64,000 nucleotides of DNA from Gorsachius magnificus (GCA_034008185.1 CM067087.1:48935590-48999589), one strand, 5' to 3'; positions 36,265 to 49,641 are shown, counted from the first letter of the stretch. Made by a program: numbers and translations. The notes: generated by a model not told the origin, from the letters alone.

Positions 36265-36332
36265 AATCATAGAATCATAGAATGGTTTGGGTTGGAAGGG
36301 ACCCCAGAGGTCATCTAGCCCAACCCCCAATA
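36265..36332 (-). mobile_element. CR1 LINE, very short 3' tail (antisense)
   Basis: About 68 bp of CR1 3' end on the minus strand: two AATCATAGA octamers, then ATGGTTTGGGTTGGAAGGGACC, a TCATCTAGCCCAACCCCC block, then abrupt loss of similarity. The octamers and the GGTTGGAAGGGACC core are close to the common avian form. An A18 run followed by a G-rich stretch lies directly to its left (36234-36261), on the side where the element's 3' end would join host DNA. It is a severely 5'-truncated insertion with no coding content. Confidence 0.9.
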
Positions 36333-37640
36333 ACGTACCGTCCTGTTCCACATGAAGAGCGATGTACACTAGATGCGGACGGCAGCTGAGACCCTGTGGT
36401 GGGGGCCGCAGCACTGAAGATGGGTAGTACAGGGTGAAGAGATGGATTCCAGCTACGGACGTGGTGCTCAGCCTCCCTCCGGCCCCGGTTCAGATGTGGT
36501 GGGTTACTTGCAGCATTCCCGTTTGAGTTAATTGCTTAAAAAAAGCTCCTGGTTTGTAGGTATGATTGTAAAGAGAGAATTTGGGAAGAGGATTAAAGAG
36601 AAGTTGGAAGTTCGTGGTTTCCTTCAGAATGACGATCGCGTTTGCCACCTTCCCCCTCCGTATGTTAAGGAGCAACGGTGGCTCTTTATTCCTACAGGGA
36701 TTCCTGGTGCCTGGGAGGGACCTTTGGGTCTGCGCAGTCTCGCTGCTGGAGGTTGTGCCTACTGCAGCGACGTGAGGGCGCCTGGGCAGCCACACCGCGT
36801 TTTGGGGCGTCTTGGTTCAAAACTGCCGCCAGCCTGGCCCCACAGACCTAGGTGCCCGTGGGTGGCATGATAAACTAGCCTAAGAAATGAGAAGTGGAAT
36901 TAGGTGTAAACGTGGGCCACCAATTCCAGTTTAGTTTCACGTGAAAAATATCCTGTTTGTGTGCTGTAAGACCAATGCATTGGGAACCAAAGCGCAGTAA
37001 ATGAGGACATCAGGTGTTTTGCTTCAGAAGCTCTTGACCTCAAATGCTAATGTAGACACTGCTGGAGAAGTGTTTAAGCTGGGAAGACGTGATAATACAC
37101 TTGCAGTCAAGGTACTCCTGCCAAGTTTTTTTTCGGTATAAACACTGAAAACAGGATATTTAATTGTGTTACGGGAGCACCAAGAAGTGCCCACGAAATA
37201 CCAGACCACTTTGTGCTGGACACTAAATAAGTAGCTAGAGGATGCCTGCCCCAAAGACTTCCCAGTTTAAGTTGGAGAGGCTGGAGAGGCTGATTTAATG
37301 GAACAATGAAGGATTTACAGTCCCTAGCCTTGAAGATTACCTTCCCTGCAGCTTCGGTACTTTTAGTTCAGGTCAGTGCTGGTGGGTTTAAATGAAATGT
37401 GAATAAAAGTTCAGCAGCAGAGCTCTACCCTCAAGTCTCTTCGCTTCTGGTCTCGGGAACTAGCTCCAGCACAGCAGTGAGCAAATTTCCTCGGGCCTTT
37501 GTGCTCTCTGCTTACTTTCTTAGTCCCTGCCTCTTTATTTTGTGCCTATAAATATATGCATAAAAGTGGTGTGCATCCGTGCCTTTAATACTTGACGCGA
37601 TCATTAGCAAGTAATGGATATATTTTGAATCTTGTCACTT

Positions 37641-37653
37641 TGTGTGTGTGTGT
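37641..37653. repeat. (TG)6 microsatellite
   Basis: Six TG units plus a T. It is short and likely near-stable. Confidence 0.9.
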
Positions 37654-38108
37654 AAACGCCTACATCACCCCCTGTGTGCATTACAGCAGCATTAAAAAAA
37701 GCTTCCAGCAAAGCAAACAGCAGCAATTGAGGGGGGAAGCAGCAAGCAAGCGCTGCCCCGCGGAACGGCCAAGTGCAATGCTGGCAGTTCAGTGCTGCAG
37801 GGGGGGCCCCGGGGTCAGGAGCCACCTCCTTTTTGTCCCCAGCCTTCGCAGAGGTGGCCAGCGACCGCCGAGGTGCGGGGCAAAGTCGCAAACTTTATCT
37901 GAAGAGGAATCTTCAAGCCTGTCTTGATCCTCCCGTGCAAAAATTCTGCTTGATGATTTAAAAAGGGGACCTCTTCTCAGGTCGGCACAGACGGCCCCTG
38001 TCCTTAAAACTGGAGGTTGGGTTCAGCAGAAAACCAGACCTCGTGTCCTCCAGAAACAGCTGCCTTGGAGGGCTTGGAGTGTCTGTGCGGAGAAAGGGGA
38101 TGGTCACA

Positions 38109-38174
38109 GCGATCCCGGAGGGGGAGGATGGCGATCCCGGAGAGGAAGGATGGCGATCCCGGAGAGGAAGGATG
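38109..38174. repeat. 22-bp tandem repeat, three copies
   Basis: Three consecutive 22-bp units begin at 38109, 38131 and 38153. Each reads GCGATCCCGGAGAGGAAGGA followed by TG. The second and third units are identical; the first has GGGGGA in place of AGAGGAA-type sequence. It is a short, recent tandem expansion in GC-rich DNA. Confidence 0.95.
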
Positions 38175-39100
38175 GCTCATTCTTTCAACGGTGATGACCA
38201 CTGCAGGTTTTCATATCAGCTTTTCTCCCCTGTGCCCACTGAAGAAGCGTAACCCAGGCAATCCTGCTGTCATTACTCAGAAACTGCTGCCTTCCCAGCT
38301 GGGTTACTGGATATTTTGGCCACTGGCTGCCACCCACAGCCTTGCTGTTGGGTCGCATCGACAGGCACGCTCTTCCAGAAGAGCTGTAGTGCCGGGCTGT
38401 TGTTCTGGCTCTACATAAGGCAGCAGATTTTTCCATTTACCTTTTTTATTATTTTTAATTCATTTGTAACCAAATGCACAAGCAGATTCACAACATTCCC
38501 TAACTACCCCTCCCTACTCTTCTACAGAGTAGAAGCTGTTTTACCTTCCATACCAAAACATAACCCAAATATAGATCTGTTTTTCAAATTAGTGACAGGT
38601 TCAGTTTTAATAGGCCCTGTGGTACCTCTGCACGGAGGGCGCCTGCTCCACGCAGCCTGGAGCGTATTCCGCGGTGCTCTATAATTTGCCAAAGTATACA
38701 TCAGTGGAAAATAATAGCGAAGGGCTGCCAGAAGACCTTGTGTCTGTACGTATTGCCTTGTTTCTCCTAAGAAGGGTGGCCCCCACACTTACTTTTTGAA
38801 TGCACCCTTTGTGTTTATAGTGGGACTGCATTTTTGTTTTGTTTGGTTTAAAAAAGTAAATAGTATAACTTGTTTGTGGTTACTTGTGCTTGCTCGGCTC
38901 AGTGGGTCCTGGAGCGCTTTCTGTAAACTGTCAGGAAAACACTGAAGTTAAAGTTAGGGGGGGGAAGAGGGCTTTTGGGCTTCCAGGTAACTTGCATCAT
39001 TGATTTTTTGAATTTAAGCATTCTTTGTTATGCCTGTAAACATTCGGTCCTGATCCTTCCAGTAGGTGCACCCAGCTTGCCCACGCAGAAGTCTGCCAGG

Positions 39101-39244
39101 GCGCTGGGACTTCAGGGACATCAGTGCCGGGGTGCTGGGACTGCAGGGACATCAGTGCCGGGGTGCTGGGACTGCAGGGACATCAGTGCCGGGACTGCAG
39201 GGACATCAGTGCCGGGACTGCTGGGACTGCAGGGACGTCAGTGG
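39101..39244. repeat. GC-rich 31-bp minisatellite, about 4.6 units
   Basis: Tandem units of 31 bp at 39101-39131, 39132-39162 and 39163-39193, then a 23-bp unit at 39194-39216 lacking the first 8 bp, then a partial unit at 39217-39244. Each unit reads GTGCTGGGACTGCAGGGACA followed by TCAGTGCCGGG. Units 2 and 3 are identical; unit 1 differs at two positions. Because 31 is not a multiple of 3, the peptide-like repeats that appear in three frames here are a by-product and not a protein. Confidence 0.95.
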
Positions 39245-40140
39245 AGGCTTCTTTTAGCCCCTGGCTTAGGGACAGTCGCTGGCTGCTGCGTGTGCCCACC
39301 CCACGGTCGGGAATCGCCCTCTTGGCTGCGGGTCACGTTGGCCTTCGGGAGTGCCGCATCCAACTGCTAATATCCGTCAGTGGGACTCTGCACCTCCCTG
39401 ATGGCTTAAAACAGCGTGTGGTTTAAGTTCAGGGCCCTTTACTCTCTACTCTGGTTATAGTCCGTGGGATCCTCTGGCTTTTCAAGCTTTTCCAGGAAAA
39501 CGGGGTGGCTTAGACCCTCTGTTACAGTGAAGGTTGAAATGGTGGTTTTGACTCATCGTGGCTGTGGGAGAACGTCAACCATTCGGAACCTGCGGTAAAG
39601 TTGAACGGCTTGCCGGAGCTCGGCAGCTTAGACCAGGGTTTCCTGTACACAGATTGTTATTTGGGGTTGAGCTACTGTGGGAAAATATAATAACGAGAGA
39701 AAACCTCCCGTGGTATAACAACCGTGTGGGTTCCTTCTCCCCCACCCAAGGGCCATGGTGTTCTTCGGGCTGTAACTTGTTGTAAGGTACAACCCGTGAA
39801 CAGCAAAGCCGGCTCACGGGACCATCGGTGAGACCAGGGACCCATCCAGGCCGGTGCATGTGATTAATTGGTCACCTCATAACACTAGGAGACCCGGGAT
39901 GAGCAATCGGATCATGCGGAGGATCCTCCCCTGGCACAACCCTCCGTCAGTCAGCGGTCGAGGGATTTCCTGCCGTGGGAGACATCCTAGAATCCTGAAA
40001 TAATGCAAATTGTTTACATTACTGCAGCACCCAGAAATCCCGGCTGGGAACCAGCATGCGTCGTGCCGAGTACCGTGTAATCCTGAAACAAAGAGGTTGT
40101 CCCCACTGGCACTTCAAATCTGTTGAGCCCACCATAAAGC

Positions 40141-40400
40141 ACAACCCGCACAGCCCGGCGGGGCCGGCGCGGGGCTCGCTTGTCATTCCCCAAGCCGTCG
40201 CCCACGCCTTCACCGCCTTCCCGGGACTGGCCCCGCGGCTCCCACCGCGCTCAGGAGCGGCGTCCCCGGGGTGGCGTGCGGAAGGGACGGGGTCCAGCCC
40301 CTGGGCAGCTGGCCGCGTGGCCTCGCCAGCCCCGCATCCCCAACCGGTAGCGTGGTGGGGTACGCGTGTGCAGCGTGGGAAGCAAATTCACGTGAGAACT
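40141..40400. promoter_or_regulatory. CpG island
   Basis: About 31 CpG in the first 240 bp at close to 70% GC, observed/expected about 1. It contains CCCGGCGGGGCCGGCGCGGG, a GC-box-like stretch suited to SP/KLF factors. A further CpG-rich patch lies at 41095-41240. No coding exon is recognisable. Confidence 0.48.
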
Positions 40401-41094
40401 CTCGGGGTACTTGGAAAAGGAGGCGAGGAGAAGGCGTTCTCCAGTGTTCTCCTGTAGAAGGCCTGGGGTTTGCATTTCAAAACGCGCTTAAATTATTTAT
40501 GAAAACGAAAAAACATCCATTTTAGAAATGTATCTATTAAGTAGTATAATAATGAGTGAAACAATGAACAGATAATTTTTTCCCCATATTTCTGCCAGGA
40601 TACTATTAAAAAACAGTGATTAAAAACAGTTTTAAATGTTTCCATAACAGGATTTTTTTCTCACCTGGATGCGTCCTTGCACTGGAACTGCGTTGGTGGA
40701 ACTCGAGCCTTCTCCCCCCGCCCCCCCTAAGCACGAAGACAACTTCTCTCTCAAGAGACCTCTCTTACCTCCTGGTTTATAATTTCTTGGATGTGACTTT
40801 CACTGCAGGAAGAAGGTAGGAAATATTTTCTAAGCAGCAGGTTGCCATTGTAAAATGTCACAGAAATACACTGGGAACTTGAGGTGATTTTTGAATTAAC
40901 AATCCCAAAGCTGTTTAAAAGGTTGAACGTTATATTTCCTCCTCTTTTTTTTTTTTTATTTTTTTGTTTAATTTTGGCCTTAGGGGGGGATGTTATCATG
41001 AATCTCAGCCTTTAAACTATGATAATTATATGGATAAACCATACTGCATAGACACTTATTTTTATGTTGAGTAAGGGGAAGGGGGTCGGGCACG

Positions 41095-41240
41095 GGAAGC
41101 GCTGGTATCGCAGCCCGCAGTCGCTCCTCGGGGCTGCAGCAGCGCGGGGGGGGCACCCGCTGAGACCTCGCCTGCGCCGTGCCCAGCCACCGAGGCCTTG
41201 GGCAGGGGCGGGGCGGGAGCGTTTGCGCTGCCACGGGATT
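41095..41240. promoter_or_regulatory. short CpG-rich patch
   Basis: About 16 CpG in 145 bp, with CAGGGGCGGGGCGGGAGC (41201-41220 region) containing GGGCGG GC boxes. It is possibly part of one regulatory domain with 40141-40400, separated by AT-rich sequence. Confidence 0.38.
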
Positions 41241-44200
41241 ACTCAAACCACAGTGACTGTAACGCTGTGGGGATGGCAGGGGCCTTTTAACCGCCATAAA
41301 ATCAATAACAGTCCCTCTTCTCGGCTTCAAATCATCTGCTGTTGTTGGGTTTATACGCCTTAGAATGCAATGCGCAGAGTAAAGCTACAAACACTCTGTA
41401 GGTTTTTTATCCGAACGCATTTTGAGCGTTGGTTAACATCGCCTGCTTGCCATGACCGGGGCGCGGAGCATGACAAGGTGCAGGCCTGGCCTTCGCCGAG
41501 AGTTTCTTCTTTAAAATCTAAACCCAACTCCCGCTGACGGAGGTGTCTGAATTCCTTCAGAAGGTTCGCGGTCCTCTCTGCTTCGCTTCGTTTGCTGCCG
41601 TTTGCTTTATCTTGTTTCCGTTTTCACAGCGTTTTCTTGTGCGCAGAGGATTTGCAAATAAAACCAAAATCAGCACAGGGAATCAAAACTGGAAAATAGT
41701 TTTTTGTCTTTAAAGAAAAATGTACTTCTGGCCATTTAAACCATAACTGCTGCTTTTTATGTAACCCTGCAAGGGCTGGGGTGCATGCTGGCTGTCCTTC
41801 GGGGCCCAGCCCATGGCAGTGCTGCCAGCGGCAGGGCCCTGCCCCACAGGAGGGAGGGGATGTGATTTAGGGTGGGGGATGGCTGCCGGGGCTTGGCAGC
41901 GAGGTGGGTCCGTCTGCCGCGCTCCCAGCTGTGTCCGCGTGGCACTTGCGCAGTTTTGGCTGTGATGAAAGTCTGGGGTGAATAGGAAACGGCTGGGATT
42001 TAATTTATATATTGGGACTTCAGAACACTTCTCCCTTGCTCACTTTTATGATCTGAGTTCGCAGCCCAACGGAATGATATAATAGGGGAAATTCAGATAT
42101 TTTGTTTAAAGGAAGAAGAAAATAAAGGAAAAACAGCAATAAAGCAGTGAGAGGAGAGAAAATGTCTCTACAAATGCAACAGACATAAAAGAAAGTGAAG
42201 GAAAGTTAAAAATTACCATAGGGCAGGCAGGACACCTGCTAAAGAGCCTTCTGCTGCCTCTCACAGCTGGAAAGAAAAATGAAAGAGATGCAAACAACTG
42301 TTCTGGAAGCATGAAATCAGCCTTTTGTCTTTCGCCCCCCCCCTTGCTGAACAGTTACAGTATGCAAAATGTAGGGGAATCTCAAAGTATGCAGAGGGGA
42401 AAAATGCAGCAGGCTCTGCATATAAAAAGCTGAGCCATGGAAGCGTGCCCCTTTGAAAACAGGAGCGTGTTTGGGAGCTTCCCGGTGCATTGCAGAAAGT
42501 GGTAATTAATGCATAGTGAATGACTTCGGATGAAGCTTGAATAGGGGCATAACAATGGGAAGGGGTTTTTTTTTTTTAGGTTAAAGTGTTGAAAAAGGAA
42601 AGCTGTTAAAAGATGGGCACTGTGAAGCTACAACTTCAATCCTTGTCCTCGCTGGCTTTCCTTTATAGACTGGGGTGGGGTTTGTTGTGTGGGGGTCTCC
42701 AAATACAATGAAGTTAATTTGCACCAATTTCATTTTGTGTATGCTTTGGGATTTTTTTAAGGCTGCTTTTTTTTTTTTTCCTCCTCCTTTTTGGCAGGGC
42801 TTGGTTCTTTGATGGTGCTTTTGAGCAAATGGTTTGCCCAAAGTTCAGATGATGTTAGCTCCATCCTCTTTTTCATTTGCAACATCAAGGGGATTACAGA
42901 GAACAACTTTGTTGCCCAACATCAAGGCTGTATCTTCAGGCTACTAGAAAGGTAGTTCTCAGAAAGTGTCTTCTAATATTTTAGAACCTCCACAGGCTTC
43001 AGATAAAACAAGTATTAAATACAAAAAGCTCACAAGGATCCCAAGGAAGGTTAAACTCGTACAACCTCCTTCATGTTGAACACCTGAAATGTATTTTTCA
43101 GGCTGTTGGAGTGTTATCGTGGAGAAGACAGCAGCGAAGTCTTATATAACCGAAGGCAGAAAGAATAAAAAACAGCACCTTGTTTAAAGACAGGCAATTT
43201 TTAATGGAACATGAGCTAAATATAATCTACTCTTGCCATCGAAAAGGGAATCTGGAGAGCGAGCAGGTCACATTGGAGGGGTCTTGGGGGCCGATTCTTT
43301 TATCGGATCGTAAGCTACCAGATGTGCAGTGCTGCTGCGCTTGGTCCAAGGCTGGTGTTTAAGAGGCTGGAGGAGAGAAGAATTGAGGTGTTTTGGAGAA
43401 AACAAATGAGGAAGCTACTGTGCTCAAAGTGTTTCAAACAAGTTTGTGGTGTTGGTCGTTCTTCTTAACAGGAGTTCTGGCCTTGAGAGTATTAAACTCA
43501 GCACCTCAATCCTTATCACATAGATCTTAATTATTTCTAAGGAAGGTATGAAATTAAGAACACCCTGCACAACTCCCAAAGAATGGCTTGTTTCCCATTT
43601 TTCCAGAGGTAGGCGAAGCAGCTGTAGCTGTCAGTGCATACAGTCTGGCAGAGCGTGTGCCCTGGCTCCCCAGAACATCCCCTTAGTACAGGTTTGGAAG
43701 CAAGGCGGCCGTGCTGGTTAGGGCACGAGAATTTGATGGAAGAGTTTCCCGCTTTTGCTGCTCCCATGGAGCCGCTGTCTGTCCGGGTCAGGGTGCGCGT
43801 CCTGCCCCAGCGCTGAGCTCCAGCAGTGCGTCATCGCCCTCCACTCCTTAGCAGTTGTAAACGGACTGTGAATTCCCAGACTCTGGAACACTGCTCTAAA
43901 CTGCCCGTGGTCAATATTGTGATAAGAATGATGTTGATTTAGGTGCATTTCTGCACCGCTTTCCTTGGGTGTACATGTAAACCAGTGTTTCTGACACTCA
44001 AAAGATGCTTATCCCTTCTACTACTTCTGCTACACTGAAAATGCTAATCTTGAGTTAATTAGCTACAGGCAATGAGACACATCTTCTGAACTGCGTGGTA
44101 CTCAATGTCTGTGTCTCAGCATACCTTTTACTGTGTTAAAATGTACGCGTGTGTGATACAGACTTTCTTGGGGAAAAAAGAATCCCCAACTCAAGTGTGT

Positions 44201-45568
44201 TCGTTTTTTGCAATGGATGTTTGAGATTCATCAGGGATAAAGCTGCCAAGCTAAACTAGAGCCTTCCACTTGATCTGTGATGTTCTGTCCAGTTTAGGCT
44301 GAGTTCCTGGTTTCTGAACATCCCCGCTTACCTTTTTGGGCTTGCCCTCTCAGGAAACCCGTAGCAGGCTGCCGGAGCAATGCGTGAATGCTAATGGTCC
44401 CCAAAGCCGTTTCCATCACCCTAGAGCAGGGCAGGGTGCGCGGGGGTCTCTGCGAGCTGCAGGGGAAGGGCTGGAGCTTGACTCTCCTTTCCCACCGTAT
44501 CCAAGACTTGGCATGTTGTTGCGTGGTCTGCTGGTCCGTCAGAGAGACCAACAGTAGCACTGTGTGGGATGAAACGTGGCTTGGGCTCTTTGTCCCTCCC
44601 GTGCCTTTTTGGTAGATAGCCGTGTTGGAATGGGGGTGAAACAAGGCAGATGTGCTGGCGGAGGAGCAGGTGGAAGGAGCCCGAGGAGACTGATGCTCTG
44701 TGTGCGGTGATGAAGGTGTAGCTGTGCTCCTGGCAATCGCTGTGGGCTTTGGAGTCTGAGCAATGATGATGGGTTTGGGCGTGTTACACACAGAGCATGG
44801 GGTGCTTGGTATTTTTAAATGTCCTTTATTTGCAAGGCTGTGAGCTGGTGGCATCCAAAACAAGGTGGTAGGATGAAGGTGTTCAGGTTGCCAAGTCCAA
44901 CAGTCGGAAGGTGGGGGGTGCAGGACACTTGGCTGCCGAGCACTTCCGAACCGGTCCCCTTGTGAGTTGTGAGCAGGCCTCAGCGATGTGATTCTGGGCT
45001 AAATTTGCTGTTTCTCTCCTGCATTGGGTGCTCCCGCTGGATGTGGTAAGAGCAACGTGAGTCGTGAGCAGGCACCTGCAAGCTTGGTACTTTCTAAGTT
45101 GAGAAGTCAATAACGTTAGCTTGCTGTTCGAGGCGCGTGCGTGCCTGTGTGCTGCACATACTCTTCTATAGGGAAAAAAAAATTGGTGTCAGAAAATGTC
45201 AGGAGAAGATGTAATGTAAGAACTCCCTCTGCTGTAAAAACTCCCAGCATATAAAATGTGCTGTAGCACTCGCCATTGTGACCCAGAAATAAAATGTTTC
45301 CTGTGAATTAGAAGGATACAGAGTTGGATTAACTGGATGACATTTCCCCATCTGGTTTTTATTTATTGTTGCCCTTTTCCATTCACTGTAATTAGTGCAG
45401 AGCAGTGACAATAGGCATATACTGCACTCTGAGCTACAAGGATGTACCAACAGTTTGAGCACTTTCCATTATTTTTTTTCCAGTGACACTTCTAAAACTC
45501 CTAGCATCTTAACTCTGCTGAAACCTATTATTTCTGTGAACTGAAGAGGCAATTTAAGGCACCTTTTC

Positions 45569-45580
45569 TGTTTGCAAACA
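45569..45580. promoter_or_regulatory. palindromic forkhead-type site
   Basis: TGTTTGCAAACA is a perfect palindrome formed by two overlapping forkhead cores (TGTTTGC and GCAAACA). It is a candidate FOX-factor site; binding is an inference. Confidence 0.3.
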
Positions 45581-48500
45581 ATTTTCAAATATAACCTCAC
45601 ACTTTCTGAACTTTTCCCAAGGGCCTCATAAAATCGATAATTCTCCATTTTCCTCTAAGTGACTTGAAAAATTGAAGGTCTGAGGATTTGAAATTCAGAT
45701 CTGGATTTCAGGGTGCTCCCCGTCAGCGCTGCTGCTCAAAGATGCTCAAAACCAAATCTGTCTTCTGGCAGACAGAGGAGCTGTTTGGAAACGCGACCCA
45801 CCCTGAGCTCCAGAGAACCCCGGGCTCCTCTGGACTTTCCTCTACCTTGAGTTTAGAGATGATGCTGCTGAGCATCTCATAAATATTAAAGGTGCAGAAA
45901 GAGTCGACTCCCAATTTGAGCTTGGCATTAGCGTAGCTTAGTGTCATCTCAAAGGTGGGACGTGGTCAGGTACTGCTGCATATAAAGGTGCTTACAGACG
46001 TCAGTCGGGTCTTGGGCAGTCGGCGGGGTTTGGTGACGGCTCGGCAGCAGGTCGGGCAGTTCAGGTGGTAGGAGGCTGGTGCAGGCGCTCAGCTAGCACT
46101 GGAGACGGGCAACAGGCACTGGTGGTGCTAGTCGGGTTATTCTGGGGACGTAAAAATCTATCTCCAGAGCAACAGTTCCAAGCCTGAAGCTGTTTATCCA
46201 TAAGAAAGGGTCCTGCAAGGAAAAGCACTAAAACCTGGAGCAAACTTTATACACAGCGAAAGGGGGAAGAACGTGATATCGTCTCCACAAAGACATAACA
46301 GCGTGAGAAGTGTGGCTGAAAATTGAGGGTTCTTACAAAGTGAAGGTACATTAGATAGTCCAAAATCCATGACTCTACAGCCAAGAAAAAAGCCTAAAAG
46401 CCTTTTCTGGCTCAGCATTGAAGTGAAAGCAGAGATTAGAAATAAAAAAGCAATTTATAATGAATAGGGAAACAGACACTAACGGCAATTGATATGGCTC
46501 AGAAGTTATGAAGTGGAGAAGTTGATAACAGCCACTAAAGCGCCCAGGACAAAGCCATGTGAAAGGACAACACGAAAGTTAAAAATGTATTTTTTTATGA
46601 AGAGCAGACAGAGGCACAGCTCCATTACTGGACAGAGATGAGAAAAACATCTCTTGTTTGGTACACACAAGAGCAATGAATTTGTGTTCTTTGTTCAGCA
46701 GGAAAAAAGACCCCCAAATGGGATGTGCTTACACACTGGAATACTGACGGTTCCGGAAGTCAGGAGGAGTGTGAGCGCTTTGCCGGTGCTCAGGATTACG
46801 GTGGTAAAAACAAGCAGATATCTCCGTTATCCACCCTGGGCAAACTAATGGAAGATTGGTGGTAGAGCTAACGGGCTGTGTTGTTCTGTTGCCTTCTGAA
46901 GGCAGAGCAAAAATGGTTACGTATCACTTTTGTCATTTCTTCGTCGTTAAAACCGTTCTTCCGTTCCCTAGTGTGAATCCCACACCACGGTTGGGGAGCA
47001 CGAGCAGTTAAATCCATGTTCCGATGCAGTGCGGTAGGAAGGGGAATGTGTAATTTATAAAAAGGCATATAACGAATAGGAGTTGATTTTGCTCTAGGTA
47101 CTGAGTGTTGGTTGGCCTGATGACAGACTGGTACGTACAGTTCTGGGTTCGGCATCCCCAAAAGATATTGAAAACTGGATAAAAATCCATGGCATTTAGG
47201 GCTGAATAAAATGCCCTGCTGTGACTACCTTAAGCACCTCAGTCAATAGAATAAAAGGGGAACCAATTAGATTTAAAAAAAATGATAATTCTGTTTTATT
47301 TCTGGTTGATATGTCCAGTCCTGGGGTAGCTGTATGAAATGCAATGGCACGTGGTAATTGGGAAGCTGTTCTTGGGGGCTGTTCCCATGCTATTATTTGA
47401 GTCCTGGTATGCGATCTTCTAGACTGCACTAAAATAGCATGCCTCTGGCGCGTGCCAGGTAGCGCTCGTCCAACGGGTCGAGAGGTGGCGCACACTGGGG
47501 GCCGTTTCCAGTGAGCAGTTTGGACATGGCCCTCCTGTTTCGGAGGGTCAGATAATTAGTGGTGTAGATGTGGGCTGCTCTTTCTCAGTTGGCCTTGGCG
47601 TTAAAGAATTTACTAACTCCGATACAGCCAATGGTCTGAGGTTCCCTTTAAACCTCGAGCTTTAGGAAATAGAAGTGATCAAATAGTGCGTCCCGGTTGG
47701 TGTGCTCTGATCCTACCAGCAATGCTCCTCCGAAAAAAGGGATGAAATGATTAAGATCTGATTTATGCTCTGGCATAGTACTGCTCTAGCTGTAGGACTA
47801 ACTGCGCCAAGGCAGTAGGATTTGCCCGCAAGTGAACTGGAGTTCCCTTTTCTTTTACATACGTTGGTGCTGAGTGCTCTGCAGCTCGAGGTGTATTTGT
47901 CTGCTTTCTTCGCTGTCTCTTCAGGACAGGACTGTTCTAAGTTCTGGGGTTGACTTTATCTTTGCACAGGAGGCGTAACACATTGAAATGTATCGCCACG
48001 AGGCCAGTCCAGGAACCAAGCAGCCATGCTCGGTTAGATCTAGAACACGCAGATTAGACAGGTTACACAAAAAAATGCAGAGGAAAGTTGTGATATAGCC
48101 AAAGGCGGATAAATGCCTCTACCAAGGCTCTGGTACTCCCACTCGCTGGCAGGAGTTACAAGTCTCTTACAGTGATGAAGGCACTACAGGTGTGATGAAG
48201 ACCCCACAAGAGCCTTGGACACAGCTTTCAAGCACTGTTGCAGTTTGTGCAATCTGTAGCTGAAGAAGAGTACTCTGTGCCTTTTAGAGCTCATTTTCCA
48301 GTAGAAGGAAGATGATGGCTAGAAAAGGAGGACCTCCAGGTGTTTTAGGCTGAGTATAACTCTTTGACTGCAACTGCATCTCGGAGAGGGATATGGCATT
48401 AGCAGGGGTCTGTAAGAATAGTCTGGACAAATCCACGTAACCGTGGCTATATACAACATGTAGGAAGCAGTCCCAGAATGCCTTGTGAATACATCCAAGT

Positions 48501-49641
48501 AACCCAACAACTCTTCCCCATCTTTGCTTTTCGTAATATTCTCGCACGTGTTCAAAAGCTTGTAAGAAAGCTTGAAGTTTGGGGGAGACAGAGGAAAAAC
48601 AGTGCACGGAAATTCCCACAACCGGCTGAAGGCTGCTCTTCAGCTCTACGAGCAGGACTTTCGGTAAGAGGGGTGTCTCATTAGGCTTCCGTGGGGATTG
48701 TGATATTTCTTGCAGCTGGGCTGGATGCAGGGATGCTTTTCCGAGTTTCCTTAGCATGAAATTATTGAACTGTGAATCTCGGAAAAAATGTTTTTCTGCC
48801 TTTGTGAGATTTCAAGCAGCATCACTTCTGATCCCACTCACAACTGCCCACCGGGCCGAGCCAGGGTTTGGCACCTCCAGGCCTGAATGGAAATTCAAGT
48901 GGAATGAAAGGGACTAGTCAAGTCCAAATAGTTAATGGTAAGAAGTACAGCTATGCTGTTTGTTCTAGGAACACGTGAAAGTGAGAGAACATCTCCACAG
49001 TAAACAAACCATACTTTGCCCATCCCTTTTGGCAGCGGGATGAAACGCGGACTGGGTGTTAGCAGGAATGCCTTTCAGGACACACAATAGGTCACTGGAT
49101 ACCTGCTGAGTGCTTTAACAAGCCTGTCAACTGGCATGGAGCGGTCAAGCCTAAGTCTGTGTCCTGGGATGCAGCAATTTGTTTGGTGTGGTGCTGGTAC
49201 TATAGAGGTTGGAATTTGTCATGGAAATAAGTCCCCCAAAGTATCTTCCCTACATTTGCCAAGGAATTAACCATCTGCCACTGGGACAGATCAGGGAAAT
49301 AACCCCTCTAGAAGGGATGCTTTACCCAAGGGCAGAAGCGAGTGGAGCCACGGTCAGGGCAGCCAGCTGGTTCAATGGTTCCTTTTTGTCTCTTTAGCTG
49401 ATTTTCTTGAGAGTTTGTCCTTCAGTCTCTGCTCAAGCACACTGGCAGCTGCTGTTGAGCCTTATACTCCTTGTTTCTTGCATGTAGTTAAAATTAGCAT
49501 TTGGACGGACTAAACAACTTTTGAACACCCAGGGAAGAAAAGCAAGCTTTTATCAGTTCTTCTCGTTCCACCACAGTGACCTTGTGTTGTCCTTGTTTTT
49601 CCATCTCTTTTGCTACCTTTGAAAGTCTTAGCCAAAGATTT

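Larger units (their letters stand above)
36333..40140. other. gene-free sequence with two minisatellites
   Basis: Apart from the tandem repeats at 38109 and 39101 this is unique DNA. The frames at 38017-38418 and 38975-39426 exist because of those repeats. An octamer ATGCAAAT occurs near 40003 and a 12-bp palindrome GGAGGATCCTCC at 39918-39929. Confidence 0.58.

Noticed and set aside
39066..39426. repetitive Cys/Asp/Gly-rich peptides in three plus frames
   Set aside because: They are produced by the 31-bp minisatellite, whose unit is not a multiple of three.
44294..44863. 189-codon minus-strand frame, Ser/Thr/Pro-rich
   Set aside because: Composition is low-complexity, with no family resemblance and no splice or promoter support.
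48284..48757. 157-codon minus-strand frame with a mixed, protein-like composition
   Set aside because: It was considered as a possible processed pseudogene or transposon remnant, but I recognise no family. A protein search against birds would settle it.
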